Positions 6,783 to 16,030 of a DNA stretch of 64,000 nt are shown one piece after another. The notes beneath the pieces are model-generated. The model was given only the letters and a program-made list of their open reading frames with translations, did not search any database and was not told the DNA's origin. How positions within the stretch are numbered: position 1 is the stretch's first letter; each line of letters starts with the position of its first letter. The DNA comes from Paenibacillus sp. PAMC 26794 (GTDB lineage: Bacteria; Bacillota; Bacilli; Paenibacillales; Paenibacillaceae), in contig NZ_ANHX01000021.1 in the NCBI RefSeq assembly GCF_000316035.1, positions 62,001-126,000 of the forward strand, in the 5' to 3' direction. The translations under genes were made by a program, and so were the position numbers.

Positions 6783-9332
6783 CTAGGTCAAACGAATAAA
6801 ATCAATCATGGATCGAACCTCGATCGGTCCCGGATTTGATATCACATCATTAGACTGCAATCCCTCTCTGGAAGTGAACTGCACTTTCACCGGAATGCCA
6901 GGAATCAAGTCGAAGAAGTTATCTGAGAAGACACCCTCCACATCCGAAGATAGCCATACCTGTTTAGCAAGCACATCACTTTCCAGTATCAGATGAACGC
7001 CGTTCTCATCCGCTCCCCCGCTTACATTGATGGTTGCAGGCTGCAGAGCAAGGTCTTTGGACGGTACAAAATAGTGTTCCTGGACGATATTCGCCGCACC
7101 TTCCTGTTTCAGATCCAGGCGCAGCAGCGTGTTAGCTGTATCATGACCTTCAAGCCATTCCGTGTTACGTAATGACAACACTCGATCACCTGTATTAGGT
7201 GCCAAGGTCACGTCATGTGTTTCATCACGATGCACCGTTCCATCGAACCCAAGCAAACGAATCTGTAACTGCCCTTTTACAGGTTGTAAATGATCCGAGA
7301 TGATATATATATCTGTTGTATCTTCTTTTGTTCCATCTACGGATACCAATACATCGCTGAAGCTGCGTTTCGCATAATATTGCAATGCTTTCCAACGACC
7401 AAGGTAGTCCATACCTGCCCATGAAGCCACCGGCCAGCAATCATTCATTTGCCAGTAAAGTGTGCCCATGCAGAATGGTTTGCGGCGACGGTGCGCTTCA
7501 ATGGCTGTCTTCATCGCTTCCGCCTGGAGCACCTGGCTCATATATAGGAACGATGGGAAGTCCTTCGATTCATGCATGTACATATCCATGTACTGTTTGA
7601 TCAGACGATTACCTGCGCCATTCTTTTGATGAGCCAGCATGACTTCCGACTCCAGAGCCAGATCCTCTTCTTCTGCGTAAGTGCGTACTGACTTGTACTC
7701 CGGGAAAGACTGGAATCCGTATTCACTCATGAAACGACCCACATGCACGTTGTAGTTCTCGAATGGTTCTACATTGTGCCACACGCCCCAGTAGTGGATA
7801 TCCCCTTCAGCTGTGGATGGGTGCGCATGCTGCGTCTCATCCCCTGTCAATGATACCAGTGGTGAGGAAGGCCAGTAATCCACACCTGGAGCATACGCTT
7901 CAACGACTTCTGGCAGCAGATCATGGAAGATAGCTTCGTAATCGGCCCAGATACTCTCACGCTGCTCGGCAGTAAATTCCTTTTTCCAACCCCAGCCACC
8001 ATTCTCAACATAGTGAGCCCAAGCCGAATCAATCTCGTTGTTCCCACACCAGAGTGCAATACTTGGATGGTTGCGCAGACGTTTCACATTATCAATCGCC
8101 TCATGTCTCACACTGTTCAGGAACGCTTCATCTCCTGGATACATGCTGCAAGCAAACATGAAGTCTTGCCATACCAGGATTCCATATTCATCACATAGTT
8201 CGTAGAACACATCCTGCTCATAGATTCCGCCACCCCACACGCGCAGCATATTCATATTGGACTCGGCTGCGGATACGATCTCATGACGATAACGTTCATG
8301 AGTAATTTCAGTGATGAAGCTATCATTTGGAATGTGGTTGGCCCCTTTGGCAAAGACCGCAACACCATTTAATTCAAAATAAAAGGATGCTCCTGCTTCA
8401 TCTTTGTCACGTACCAAGCGAATGGAACGAAGCCCAGTCTTCACTGTAGATTCAGCCACAGCTCGCTCACCTTGAAGCACTTCGGTAAGGAAGGTGTACA
8501 TATGCGGATCACCAAGCCCACGGCTCCACCACAGTTTCGGTTCATCAATGGAGACTGGAATCTCCACAGTCTGAGTTCCGGGTTGTAGCGATACGGATCT
8601 TTCCCATCTCTGTCCATCTGCGCCGATACGAATAATCGTATCTACCGCTTGGGATGTCTCGACTTCCACAACAGCAGTTAATGAAGCTAAGGTAGCGCTT
8701 ACTTCATTTTGCTGGATATACACATCATTGATTCGTACCTGTGTCCAACCTTCAAGACGTGCTTCACGCCAGATCCCACTGGTTACAAAACGCGGACCCC
8801 AGTCCCAACCATAGTGATACGGGGCTTTACGTGCAAAAATACTTACTCTCTTGTCGCCAAGTCCGCCAACATCGGACTGATCATTGGATGCCGGTAATGC
8901 ATATCCCAGCTTCTCCAACTTAGGCAGATCTTCCTGAATTGGTGACCGAAAACGTATTCGGAGAATGTTGCCGTCTCCCTTCAATACAGACTTTACATCT
9001 GCCTTCCATACTCGGAACATATTATCTGCTGATAACACATGCACATCATTCACATACACATCCGCATATGTATCCAGACCGTCAAACACCAGTTCCAGAT
9101 GTTCCTGCGAGAACAACGTATCGGCAACGTCAAATTCCGTCTGATATTCCCAATCTATCTTATCAATCCATTGTACTTCCTTCTCGTTTGTTCCATAAAA
9201 AGGATCTGGAATCTTGCCCAGCTTCAGCAAATCTGTATGCACACAGCCGGGCACCTGAGCCGGCATCCACTCTTGATCTTCGCAAGCCTTGAACGTCCAA
9301 TTCTGAAAAACATGTGATTGTATTGTGCTCAT
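6783..9332 (-). CDS. GH2 family beta-mannosidase (cytoplasmic)
   Basis: 849 residues from the ATG at 9332 (GGAGG 5 nt upstream). There is no signal peptide. The N-terminal sugar-binding beta-sandwich (WTFKACEDQEWMPAQVPGCVHTDLL) and the YHYGWDWGPRF segment are typical of GH2 beta-mannosidases. The acid/base is Glu433 in WCGNNEID and the nucleophile is Glu537 in FMSEYGFQSFP, about 100 residues apart as expected. It would remove terminal beta-mannose from manno-oligosaccharides taken into the cell. The adjacent LacI-type gene on the same strand is the likely repressor; both upstream regions contain TTTTGTTAGGT. Confidence 0.9.
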   Translation of the reverse strand: MSTIQSHVFQNWTFKACEDQEWMPAQVPGCVHTDLLKLGKIPDPFYGTNEKEVQWIDKIDWEYQTEFDVADTLFSQEHLELVFDGLDTYADVYVNDVHVLSADNMFRVWKADVKSVLKGDGNILRIRFRSPIQEDLPKLEKLGYALPASNDQSDVGGLGDKRVSIFARKAPYHYGWDWGPRFVTSGIWREARLEGWTQVRINDVYIQQNEVSATLASLTAVVEVETSQAVDTIIRIGADGQRWERSVSLQPGTQTVEIPVSIDEPKLWWSRGLGDPHMYTFLTEVLQGERAVAESTVKTGLRSIRLVRDKDEAGASFYFELNGVAVFAKGANHIPNDSFITEITHERYRHEIVSAAESNMNMLRVWGGGIYEQDVFYELCDEYGILVWQDFMFACSMYPGDEAFLNSVRHEAIDNVKRLRNHPSIALWCGNNEIDSAWAHYVENGGWGWKKEFTAEQRESIWADYEAIFHDLLPEVVEAYAPGVDYWPSSPLVSLTGDETQHAHPSTAEGDIHYWGVWHNVEPFENYNVHVGRFMSEYGFQSFPEYKSVRTYAEEEDLALESEVMLAHQKNGAGNRLIKQYMDMYMHESKDFPSFLYMSQVLQAEAMKTAIEAHRRRKPFCMGTLYWQMNDCWPVASWAGMDYLGRWKALQYYAKRSFSDVLVSVDGTKEDTTDIYIISDHLQPVKGQLQIRLLGFDGTVHRDETHDVTLAPNTGDRVLSLRNTEWLEGHDTANTLLRLDLKQEGAANIVQEHYFVPSKDLALQPATINVSGGADENGVHLILESDVLAKQVWLSSDVEGVFSDNFFDLIPGIPVKVQFTSREGLQSNDVISNPGPIEVRSMIDFIRLT

Positions 9333-9368
9333 GACAGCCTCCATTGTTGTTAGAGTTGGTAAATATTA

Positions 9369-9379
9369 TTTTGTTAGGT
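9369..9379. promoter_or_regulatory. Candidate operator upstream of the beta-mannosidase gene
   Basis: TTTTGTTAGGT, followed at 10-bp spacing by TTTTGTTATC. The same 11-mer recurs at 10694-10704 upstream of the lacI-type gene, and the 9361-9470 interval is dense in TTGTTA/TAACAA half-sites. Binding by the adjacent LacI protein is inference. Confidence 0.35.
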
Positions 9380-9481
9380 TTTGTTATCATAAAAACAAAT
9401 AACTTACAAAACAAAATTAACACGATATGCTTCTTATAGTCAATCTGTTTTGTAATTTAATTTGTTAAACAATCTCTGCAT

Positions 9482-9519
9482 AACAAAAAGACATGAAGCT
9501 CTAACCTCTCCATGTCTTT
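9482..9519 (-). terminator. Terminator of the LacI-type gene
   Basis: On the minus strand, AAAGACATG pairs perfectly with CATGTCTTT (15-base loop) and is followed by a T tract (TTTTTGTTA). It is 61 nt beyond the regulator stop and upstream of the beta-mannosidase promoter region. Confidence 0.75.
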
Positions 9520-9579
9520 CACCTGATTTCATTTACCCGTATGTTCATTGTTAGAATGAGCCCATAAGTTCATATCCCA

Positions 9580-10611
9580 TTACTGTATACTGGCGTTATA
9601 TTCATCACGAATAATTAATTCCGAATAGATCAGCTTGCGTTCATATGGTTCATCCAGGTGTTTGATCCGCCACAACAGCTGATCTACTGCTCTTGTTCCC
9701 AGATTCTCTTTGTTAATATGTACCGAAGCAAGAATGGGTTCATCCGTCTGCGTATTGTCAAATCCGGTTATGGCACAGCGTTCGGGCACCTGAATGCCTC
9801 GACTTTGGAGTGCCTGAATGACAATAACAGCTGTATGGTCATTTGCACACACGATAACTTCAGGGATATCCTCCAGCTCCATTTCAGCAACGGATCTCCG
9901 GATCTTATCATACTCTGCCCCCAGCAAGCCTTCTTGCTGTTCCCCCTCCAACTGTTTCTCTTCCAGCACCGTACGATATCCAAGCCAGCGTTCTCTAAAA
10001 CTTGCCGCATCAGGCAGTTGCCCGGCAAACTGGAACCTTCTATACCCTTTACCAACGAGCATCAGAACCAGTTCTTTCATACATTTCATATTATCCGTAA
10101 AAACCGAGTCTGCGGATATGGCAGGGTCTTCATGATCCACCATGACAAGCGGAATACGCAGCCTGTAAATCTCCAGCAATACCGATGTCGAGATGGTGCC
10201 CACGGTAATGACTCCGCTGATTGCGTCGGGATTAAGGACCGAGAACATCCGATCTGAAGAGGGTTCTGTCAGCGTTAAAATATCCATCCCCTTCTTATTC
10301 AGCCTTTCAGAAATGCCATCAAATACAGGCCCCCAGTATAAGGAAGATCGATTCTGAGAACGAATGTTGGGAAACAAAATCAATATGGTGCCTTGTCGCT
10401 CCGCTTCTGGCTTCATCTCCGTTGATATCTGTGTCTCCCCCGGATAACGCTTAGGCTCAGTTCTGAAATACCCGAGCTGCCCCGCTGTTCTGACAATCAT
10501 CTCGCGTGTATGCTCACTCACACCAGGCTTGCCCGTCAGCGCACGGGAGACTGCGAATTTGGACACCCCCGCAGCATCCGCAATTTGCTGCATCGTTACT
10601 CTTTTGGCCAT
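9580..10611 (-). CDS. LacI-family transcriptional regulator
   Basis: 343 residues from ATG 10611 (MAKRVTM). The N-terminal helix-turn-helix is canonical: TMQQIADAAGVSKFAVSRALTGKPGVSEHTREMI. A periplasmic-binding-like effector domain follows, with PDAISGVITVGT, RFQFAGQLPDAASFRERWLGY and CAITGFDNTQTDEPILASVHI. It probably represses the adjacent beta-mannosidase gene and itself in the absence of a manno-oligosaccharide-type inducer. The effector is inferred only from context. It is co-directional with that gene but separated from it by its own terminator. Confidence 0.88.
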   Translation of the reverse strand: MAKRVTMQQIADAAGVSKFAVSRALTGKPGVSEHTREMIVRTAGQLGYFRTEPKRYPGETQISTEMKPEAERQGTILILFPNIRSQNRSSLYWGPVFDGISERLNKKGMDILTLTEPSSDRMFSVLNPDAISGVITVGTISTSVLLEIYRLRIPLVMVDHEDPAISADSVFTDNMKCMKELVLMLVGKGYRRFQFAGQLPDAASFRERWLGYRTVLEEKQLEGEQQEGLLGAEYDKIRRSVAEMELEDIPEVIVCANDHTAVIVIQALQSRGIQVPERCAITGFDNTQTDEPILASVHINKENLGTRAVDQLLWRIKHLDEPYERKLIYSELIIRDEYNASIQ

Positions 10612-10693
10612 CCTACTCACCCGTTTTTCCTAATTTTCCATTCAGTGTAGCATAAAAAACAAAAATCAACAAAACAAGGTTATGTTATTCTTC

Positions 10694-10704
10694 TTTTGTT
10701 AGGT
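10694..10704. promoter_or_regulatory. Candidate LacI operator upstream of the lacI-type gene
   Basis: TTTTGTTAGGT, identical to 9369-9379 upstream of the beta-mannosidase gene. It lies about 85 bp before the regulator start, among other TTGTTA-like half-sites (TTATGTTATTC, AGTTGTTTA). It fits autoregulation plus control of the neighbour. Confidence 0.35.
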
Positions 10705-10740
10705 AGTTGTTTATCTGTTTCATAAGGTGTGCGACATAAC

Positions 10741-10790
10741 CAAAAAAGACCCTCCCCTCACCTTCCATAGAAGATGACGAAAGGACCTTT
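10741..10790 (-). terminator. Terminator of the EamA transporter gene
   Basis: On the minus strand, AAAGGTCCTTTC can pair with GGGGAGGGTCTTT over 12 positions including G-U pairs, followed by TTTTTT. It lies 9 nt past the transporter stop. Confidence 0.65.
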
Positions 10791-10799
10791 ATCCCTTAC

Positions 10800-11747
10800 T
10801 TATAAGCCCGGTGCTCCCTGATCGCCAAGTTCCGACTGTAAAACCGGACGTTTTCTGCGCCAGAAGATAGGCTGTGGAAGTTTGATCTCTGTAATCAGAA
10901 CACCCACCAACATCAAAGCTGCTCCTGCATACCCTTGCAACGTTAGCGACTCCCCTTGAAAGGTAAATGCAAAGGCCGCTGCAAACAGTGGTTCGAGTGA
11001 AAAAATCAGACTTGTTCTTGTGGGAGAGGCATGACGCTGCGCGAGTGTCTGCAGAATATACCCCAAGCCGCTACACAAAACACCTAAGCCAAGAATGGCT
11101 GCCCAGGATTCAGCCGTATCGGGCATACGTGGCGTTTCCAGCATAAATGTAGCTGCAATTCCCCACATCGCCGCCACACCCAATTGAACTGTCCCTAATG
11201 TTAGTGGATCATGCTTCGGTGTGAACTTGCCAGCAATCATTATATAGATGGCATACACAAGTGCTGCTAGTATGCAGAGAATATCTCCTGTGTGCAGACT
11301 AAGCTGATGCTGAAGCGTCAGCAAGCCAAGCCCGGTAACGGCAACCAGGATACTGAGCGTCAATCGTTTATCCGGCATACGACGATGCTGGATCGTCGTC
11401 AGGATCGGTACAAAAATAACGGCCAAACTTATCAGGAATCCCGCTTGGGATGTCGTTGTTCGTTGCACACCATAGGTGATGAATACAAATGCAGCGAATA
11501 AAGCTGTCCCCATAATAGCGCCTGCCACAAGTGTTCTGCGATCCATCTTAAACAACCGCTGATGAAAAAGAAGTCCTGCCGCAATAAAGGCAATTCCAAA
11601 ACGAAATGCGACCAGATTCAATTCTTGCATGGACTCCAGACCCGATTTCATAAACAGATAGGATGATCCCCATATAACCGTTGCGAGCAGCATCTGTATG
11701 TCCGCTCTTCTTGTTGCCTGACCTTGATTAACCTGTACACCATTCAT
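10800..11747 (-). CDS. EamA/DMT-family transporter (drug/metabolite exporter)
   Basis: 315 residues with about ten hydrophobic helices in two tandem EamA repeats. The first includes LLATVIWGSSYLFMKSGLESM and FRFGIAFIAAGLLF. The second includes LGLGVLCSGLGYILQTLAQRHASPTRTSLIFSLEP, where TSLIFSLEP is the family signature. It exports or exchanges small metabolites; the substrate cannot be told. A divergent LysR-type gene starts 165 bp away and is the likely regulator. Confidence 0.85.
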   Translation of the reverse strand: MNGVQVNQGQATRRADIQMLLATVIWGSSYLFMKSGLESMQELNLVAFRFGIAFIAAGLLFHQRLFKMDRRTLVAGAIMGTALFAAFVFITYGVQRTTTSQAGFLISLAVIFVPILTTIQHRRMPDKRLTLSILVAVTGLGLLTLQHQLSLHTGDILCILAALVYAIYIMIAGKFTPKHDPLTLGTVQLGVAAMWGIAATFMLETPRMPDTAESWAAILGLGVLCSGLGYILQTLAQRHASPTRTSLIFSLEPLFAAAFAFTFQGESLTLQGYAGAALMLVGVLITEIKLPQPIFWRRKRPVLQSELGDQGAPGL

Positions 11748-11912
11748 CTTGCTTCAACCTTCATTCTATGTATTCTGGTCTGTGTGATCGTGCGTCAAAC
11801 TAACTCGCCTTGGCAAGTATAAACGATCTCTTTGCATTATAAAAATGAATATTTATAATGGATTATATGAAATAAACTCATATATCAAATGAGGGAAGGA
11901 ACGGAACCATCC

Positions 11913-12788
11913 ATGTCATTGATCAAATACGAAATTTTGAATACCGTTGTCGAATATGGCAGTCTTACCAAAGCAGCAGAAGCATTAAACATCACCCAAT
12001 CCGCCGTCAGCCATGCCATCGCCAGTCTGGAGACAGAATGTGGTTTTTCACTGCTCCATCGCGGCCGCTCCGGTGTACGGGTTACCGCTGAAGGCGAACG
12101 CATTCTGGGATACACACGTGAGATCCTGCGCTGGACGGAACTGATGAACCAGGAAATTTCCCTCATTCGCGGTGCCGAGATTGGTACTGTGCGTATTGGT
12201 ACATTTGCTAGTGTCTCTACACAGTGGCTGCCTGGTATCCTGAAACAATTTCGCCTGCGTTACCCCGGAATTGAGATTAAGCTGTGGGAAGGCGATTATG
12301 CTGAGATTGAGGGTTGGCTGGCTGGAGGCGCCATCGATCTCGGATTTCTGTCCCTCGGCGATTCATCGCCTTTTGAGACCATCCCATTGCAAAAAGACAG
12401 GATGATGTGCATCCTGCCTCTGGATCATCCTCTTGCCTCAGAGGAATCTGTTTCGTTTGATATTCTGCTGGAGCAACCCTTTATTCTGCCCAAGTGGGGC
12501 GGAGATAACGAGATAGAACGACTGATCCGGCAGCATGCGGCCAAGCTCAATGTCGTCTATGAAGTCGCCGAGGATCAAGCCATCATGGCGATGGTCCGTA
12601 ATGGCCTCGGCATCAGCCTGCTTCCGGAAATGGTTCTTCAAAATCATACCGATGCGCTCGCGCTCGTACCACTCACTGGAGATCCTTATCGTACGATTGG
12701 CATGGCCTGCCCATCTTTGGGCAATCTATCGCCAGCTACGCGGCGTTTCATTGAAGAGGTGCAACAGTGGCTTGCCCCGGCTATGTAA
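11913..12788 (+). CDS. LysR-family transcriptional regulator
   Basis: 291 residues from ATG 11913 (MSLIKYEILNTVVEYG), chosen because LysR proteins start this close to the helix-turn-helix; an earlier in-frame ATG at 11889 is possible. The HTH is SLTKAAEALNITQSAVSHAIASLE. The substrate-binding domain (about 90-290) begins GTVRIGTFASVSTQWLPGIL and includes GLGISLLPEMVLQ. It is divergent from the EamA transporter, a common LysR-target layout, so it probably controls that gene from the 165-bp gap. Confidence 0.87.
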   Translation: MSLIKYEILNTVVEYGSLTKAAEALNITQSAVSHAIASLETECGFSLLHRGRSGVRVTAEGERILGYTREILRWTELMNQEISLIRGAEIGTVRIGTFASVSTQWLPGILKQFRLRYPGIEIKLWEGDYAEIEGWLAGGAIDLGFLSLGDSSPFETIPLQKDRMMCILPLDHPLASEESVSFDILLEQPFILPKWGGDNEIERLIRQHAAKLNVVYEVAEDQAIMAMVRNGLGISLLPEMVLQNHTDALALVPLTGDPYRTIGMACPSLGNLSPATRRFIEEVQQWLAPAM

Positions 12789-12830
12789 CTTGGGAGAATT
12801 CACTACCTGTGTCGTTATGATCGATTTCTC

Positions 12831-13028
12831 CTATCCGTTACTCACAAATTGGATAACTGCGAGGGTCAGCAACAGTACAAATATAACAGCAATCGTGATG
12901 CCAAAACCAATCAGGAAGCGCATGCCAGGTGAGCGTTTGTTCTGCTGGTTATGTCCCAGGCTATCCAGCTTCTGCTCAATTTGATCCAATCTTTCATTTA
13001 CCTGTTTCAGATCTTGATTGGAGTTCAT
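12831..13028 (-). CDS. Small single-span membrane protein with coiled-coil N-terminus
   Basis: 65 residues. The N-terminal heptad-like part (DLKQVNERLDQIEQKLDSLG) predicts a short coiled coil. A positively charged stretch (NKRSPGMR) and one membrane helix (FLIGFGITIAVIFVLLLTLA) follow. It starts 32 nt after the TPR gene on the same strand, so the two may form a small operon. The function is unknown. Confidence 0.6.
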   Translation of the reverse strand: MNSNQDLKQVNERLDQIEQKLDSLGHNQQNKRSPGMRFLIGFGITIAVIFVLLLTLAVIQFVSNG

Positions 13029-13060
13029 TCATCCATCTCTCCCTTTTCTGTGTATTCGAT

Positions 13061-13543
13061 CTATTCCCACACCCGATCGAGCTGATCTGCGTAGTAACGG
13101 ATTGCTCTGTTATAGTCATTGATTCTCTTGTCACTTGAAGTGTCCGCAAGTTGCACGAGCAGTCTTTGCATCGCTTCTGCATGTTCACCCAGATTATAGA
13201 GCACCATGGCATAGAAAACTTCAAATTCCCGGTACGCCGGGAATTCTTTCATGCCCGTTTGAAACCAAGCCGTTGCCTGCTCATACTGTCCAAGCGTTCG
13301 ATATGTACTGCCTAGTCCGAGTATTGCACCTGCTCTGTTCTCGCCAGAAAGTCCAAGACTCAGTGCCTTCTCATAATGCGGTACAGCTTCCCGCTCCAAT
13401 CCAAGCGAATCATGCGCCCAAGCCAGCTGATACCAGACATTGGCATTCTCGGGTTCCTGGACTGTAATCTCTTGCAAAAGTTCAATCGCTTCCTGCACCT
13501 TGCCTTCTTGTCTCCATCGTACGGCCTGTTCCAAATTACTCAT
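13061..13543 (-). CDS. Tetratricopeptide-repeat protein
   Basis: 160 residues from the ATG at 13543 (MSNLEQAVRWRQEGKVQEAI). It contains three to four TPR units: QEGKVQEAIELLQEITVQEPEN, WYQLAWAHDSLGLEREAVPHYEKALSLG, LGLGSTYRTLGQYEQATAWFQTGMKEFP and AMVLYNLGEHAEAM. The family is a protein-interaction scaffold in the cytoplasm, and no enzymatic part is visible. It is followed at 32 nt by a small membrane protein gene on the same strand. Confidence 0.75.
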   Translation of the reverse strand: MSNLEQAVRWRQEGKVQEAIELLQEITVQEPENANVWYQLAWAHDSLGLEREAVPHYEKALSLGLSGENRAGAILGLGSTYRTLGQYEQATAWFQTGMKEFPAYREFEVFYAMVLYNLGEHAEAMQRLLVQLADTSSDKRINDYNRAIRYYADQLDRVWE

Positions 13544-13605
13544 GCTGTCACTTCCCATCTTACATTATAATTCCCACATATATGATTCATTTGTTTTATT
13601 ATACC

Positions 13606-13676
13606 AAAAAAGCACACCAGAGAATATGTTGTAACAACTCAAGGTTGCCCAAACGCTATTCCATAGTGTGCTTTTT
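13606..13676 (-). terminator. Terminator of ctaB, displaced from the gene by repeat R1
   Basis: On the minus strand, AAAAAGCACAC pairs with GTGTGCTTTTTT across a 48-base loop that holds a smaller GTTGT/AACAAC hairpin. It lies about 230 bp beyond the ctaB stop, with repeat R1 filling the space between them. It could act in both directions. Confidence 0.6.
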
Positions 13677-13711
13677 CATTCGATGCAGCCTGTTATAAAA
13701 AATGGACTAAA

Positions 13712-13925
13712 GCATATTTCCACTGGACACTTCGATGACAGAACAACCTTCCGATCGCTGTTATCCCCGGATTTTTCCAATCATTTTAACAAAGGTGAAA
13801 ATCCGGGGATAAGCGTATGCTTTCGATGCAGCTTTCTTTCAGAAAGCTTTTAGGCGAACGCTTTCGCTTCTTCAGGTTCTTTCTGTCCTCTCCGTTTTGT
13901 GTAAATGTTTAGTTCAATTTATATA
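13712..13925. repeat. R1 copy a: ~210-bp palindrome-rich dispersed repeat
   Basis: Over 85 percent identical by eye to 18035-18246, in the same orientation. Internal palindromes: TTATCCCCGGATTTTT against AAAATCCGGGGATAA, and AGCTTTCTTTCAGAAAGCTT. Copy b ends in near-perfect 12-bp terminal inverted repeats (AAATATTTACAC / GTGTAAATGTTT); the left end of copy a has diverged. The right end overlaps the last codons and stop of ctaB. The only gene material inside this gap (13544-13908) is this repeat and the terminator at 13606-13676. Confidence 0.8.
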
Positions 13926-14772
13926 CCGTATTCGCTACCATGACAATAAATACTATCATGAGATAGTTCACCGAGATCAGAAAGTTCACTTTTGCCCACT
14001 TCTCATCATCCTGTGTCTTCAGTCCGCTAAGTGTATGCACGAACCAGATCAGTCCACCGACCAGAGATACAATCAGAAATACCAGACCTACGTAGTCGTA
14101 ATAATACAACAGAAATACAGCAGGAAGCAGCAGAAAAACATAAGGAATCATCTGAAACTTGGTGCGTTTCACCCCTTTAACTACTGGCAACAACGGGAAG
14201 CCCGCAGCACGATACTCCTCTACCCGGCGAATACCCAATGACCAGAAGTGTGGTGGTTGCCACAAGAATAATAGTGCAAACAGCAACCAGGCACCTGCAT
14301 CAATCTCATTGGTTACAGCCGTATAACCGATGACAGGCGGCATCGCTCCTGCAATTCCACCGAGCGACGTGCTCCACGTTGAACTGCGTTTCAACCACAT
14401 CGTGTAAATCACGATGTAAGCGAACCATCCAAGCAGTGCCATCCAGCCTGATAACGGATTCACTAGGAGATACAGTACTGCTAGTCCCACAACACCAAGG
14501 ATAATGCCATAGCCAAGTACAAACCCTGGCTTCAGATGGTTAATGTAATCCATCCTTTTTTTGGTGCGCTCCATCTTTTGGTCCAATTCACGATCCCAAT
14601 AATTGTTGATTACACAAGCTGAAGCAATAACCAAGGTTGATCCAATCACGACCATGAGCAGAGATAACCAGTTGATATCCCATTTTGAAGCTACCCAGAA
14701 TCCTACCGCCACCGCAAACACATTTAACCTTAGTAGTCCGGGCTTAGTTAATGCAATCATGTCTTTAAGCAT
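13909..14772 (-). CDS. ctaB: Heme O synthase (protoheme IX farnesyltransferase)
   Basis: 287 residues with about nine membrane helices. The UbiA-type prenyl-diphosphate motif is NNYWDRELDQKMERTKKR near residue 62; the second conserved loop is SLGIRRVEEYRAAGFPLLPVVKG. The enzyme adds farnesyl to heme B for cytochrome aa3-type oxidases. Start MLKDMIALTKPGLL with AGGAGG just upstream. It stands alone here, without the usual ctaA or cta oxidase genes. Its last codons and stop fall inside repeat R1. Confidence 0.92.
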   Translation of the reverse strand: MLKDMIALTKPGLLRLNVFAVAVGFWVASKWDINWLSLLMVVIGSTLVIASACVINNYWDRELDQKMERTKKRMDYINHLKPGFVLGYGIILGVVGLAVLYLLVNPLSGWMALLGWFAYIVIYTMWLKRSSTWSTSLGGIAGAMPPVIGYTAVTNEIDAGAWLLFALLFLWQPPHFWSLGIRRVEEYRAAGFPLLPVVKGVKRTKFQMIPYVFLLLPAVFLLYYYDYVGLVFLIVSLVGGLIWFVHTLSGLKTQDDEKWAKVNFLISVNYLMIVFIVMVANTVYKLN

Positions 14773-14868
14773 GAGGCTCCTCCTGAACTATGTAAAAACG
14801 CCATTCCAATAATGATACATGTACCTACCATTAATTACAATCGCTTTCATGAATTTGTCATAACCAAA

Positions 14869-14907
14869 AAGCATCCCTCACCGTTCCAATGAACAGGAGG
14901 AATGCTT
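14869..14907 (-). terminator. Terminator after the 14.9-15.5 kb gene
   Basis: On the minus strand, AAGCATTCCTCC pairs with GAGGGATGCTT (AAGCATtCCTC / GAGGgATGCTT), followed by TTTTT. It is 22 nt past the gene stop. Confidence 0.75.
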
Positions 14908-14928
14908 GATGATGAATTTCATCTTAAT

Positions 14929-15495
14929 TTATGGGATGTATTGTTGCACAATTTTAGTAACTTTTCCGTCCTGCACCGTCAGATGATACGGGAATACGGA
15001 CAGATCAAGAATACGGGTATTCTCATACAACGATTCGAACTTGGATAATGTCACAGGTTCATTCCACTGAATGTCTGCGCCCTGCATCGTACCATCCCGA
15101 TCATACAACTGCATCAACACTTCAGCATTGGCACTAACCTCAACCTGCTCCTGCTCTTTGCTGTCATTGACGATATAGTAACCATCTGGAGCACCATCTA
15201 TACCAGCTTCCGGATTGCGCTGTGCAAAAATCGCATCGGCTTCTTCACCCTGATACCAGCCAATCTTGTCCACTGTCATAAACAATTTGCCGTCTTCTAT
15301 ATGCATACCTTCAACATAGGCTGTAAACATCTCGGAGTTTGCAACTTGAGCTTCTTTCGCAGAAGTTTGTTGAGCGTCCGTACTACCTTGAGCATTCGCA
15401 GGGGTAAGTAAATATGTAGTCAGCACAATCATGCCAAGTAAAGCAACAACTGCACCGATCATTCCTAGTTTCCATTGTTTTGTCGCGTTCTTCAT
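14929..15495 (-). CDS. Membrane-anchored extracytoplasmic protein of unknown function
   Basis: 188 residues from the ATG at 15495 (GGAGAG 9 nt upstream). An N-terminal helix (LGMIGAVVALLGMIVLTTYLL) acts as a signal anchor or signal peptide, then comes a Gln/Ser/Thr linker. The exposed domain of about 130 residues has beta-like segments (FTAYVEGMHIEDGKLFMTVD, GYYIVNDSKEQEQVEVSANA) and ends YHLTVQDGKVTKIVQQYIP. I do not recognise a family. It is monocistronic with its own terminator. Confidence 0.6.
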   Translation of the reverse strand: MKNATKQWKLGMIGAVVALLGMIVLTTYLLTPANAQGSTDAQQTSAKEAQVANSEMFTAYVEGMHIEDGKLFMTVDKIGWYQGEEADAIFAQRNPEAGIDGAPDGYYIVNDSKEQEQVEVSANAEVLMQLYDRDGTMQGADIQWNEPVTLSKFESLYENTRILDLSVFPYHLTVQDGKVTKIVQQYIP

Positions 15496-15731
15496 AGGTA
15501 ACATCTCTCCTTAATATGAACGTTACTATTCCTTAACCGGAAGTCTTGCTTCTCAAACGCTCATGTGAACTATCGATTCCAACGTTCTTTCTTTTCTTAT
15601 CATACTTGGAACAGGGATTATAAAAGTATCAGCCAGATTAAAAATAGTTACAATGTGCGTCATCACTCCTGTCTGTAGTCTCCGTAAACGGCAATAACCC
15701 CTGAAGGCATCGCCATTCAGAGGTTATTTAC

Positions 15732-16030
15732 TAGGGTGCGTCTTTTAAACTCAGGCAAGTGATACGTTGAAGGATGTCTGTGTCCAAAACATCTTGAAGC
15801 CCAAGCTGCTAGTCCTGACGGTTGATCCATACAACTAAGGAACCGAGGACGTCTTATTTGGCCTTCTGGTGCTCCTTTTATTTTGTAAGGAACATGAGAC
15901 ACGTTATTTGCCAATATTCCCTGAAAATACGCTAGAAACGGCTGTTTATACCAATATAGCGTGTGTCAGATTCCTTAGATTGCTGCGGGACTTTCAAACC
16001 CCTGAATAAGACGTCACAGGTTCGTTAGCG
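15732..16030. repeat. R2 copy a: ~300-bp element with four inverted ~25-bp modules
   Basis: Matches 55434-55743 along its length. It holds two direct modules of the form CTAAGGAAC-n-GACGTCTTATT (15835-15859, 15885-15909) and two inverted ones (15956-15979, 16003-16028), so a long cruciform or RNA hairpin is possible. Its left end, CTAGGGTGCGTCTTTTAAAC, resembles the terminal repeats of element R3 at 27.7 kb. A short open frame inside it is best explained as part of the repeat. The rest of the 15496-16149 gap holds only a tandem TTTTTGGCAGG pair near 16077-16098. Confidence 0.75.

Noticed and set aside
15717..15914. Short open frame whose product resembles that at 55412-55630 (shared SHVPY segment)
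   Set aside because: Both are inside R2 copies. The resemblance follows from DNA-level repeat identity, the rest of the frames diverge, and neither has a ribosome site.
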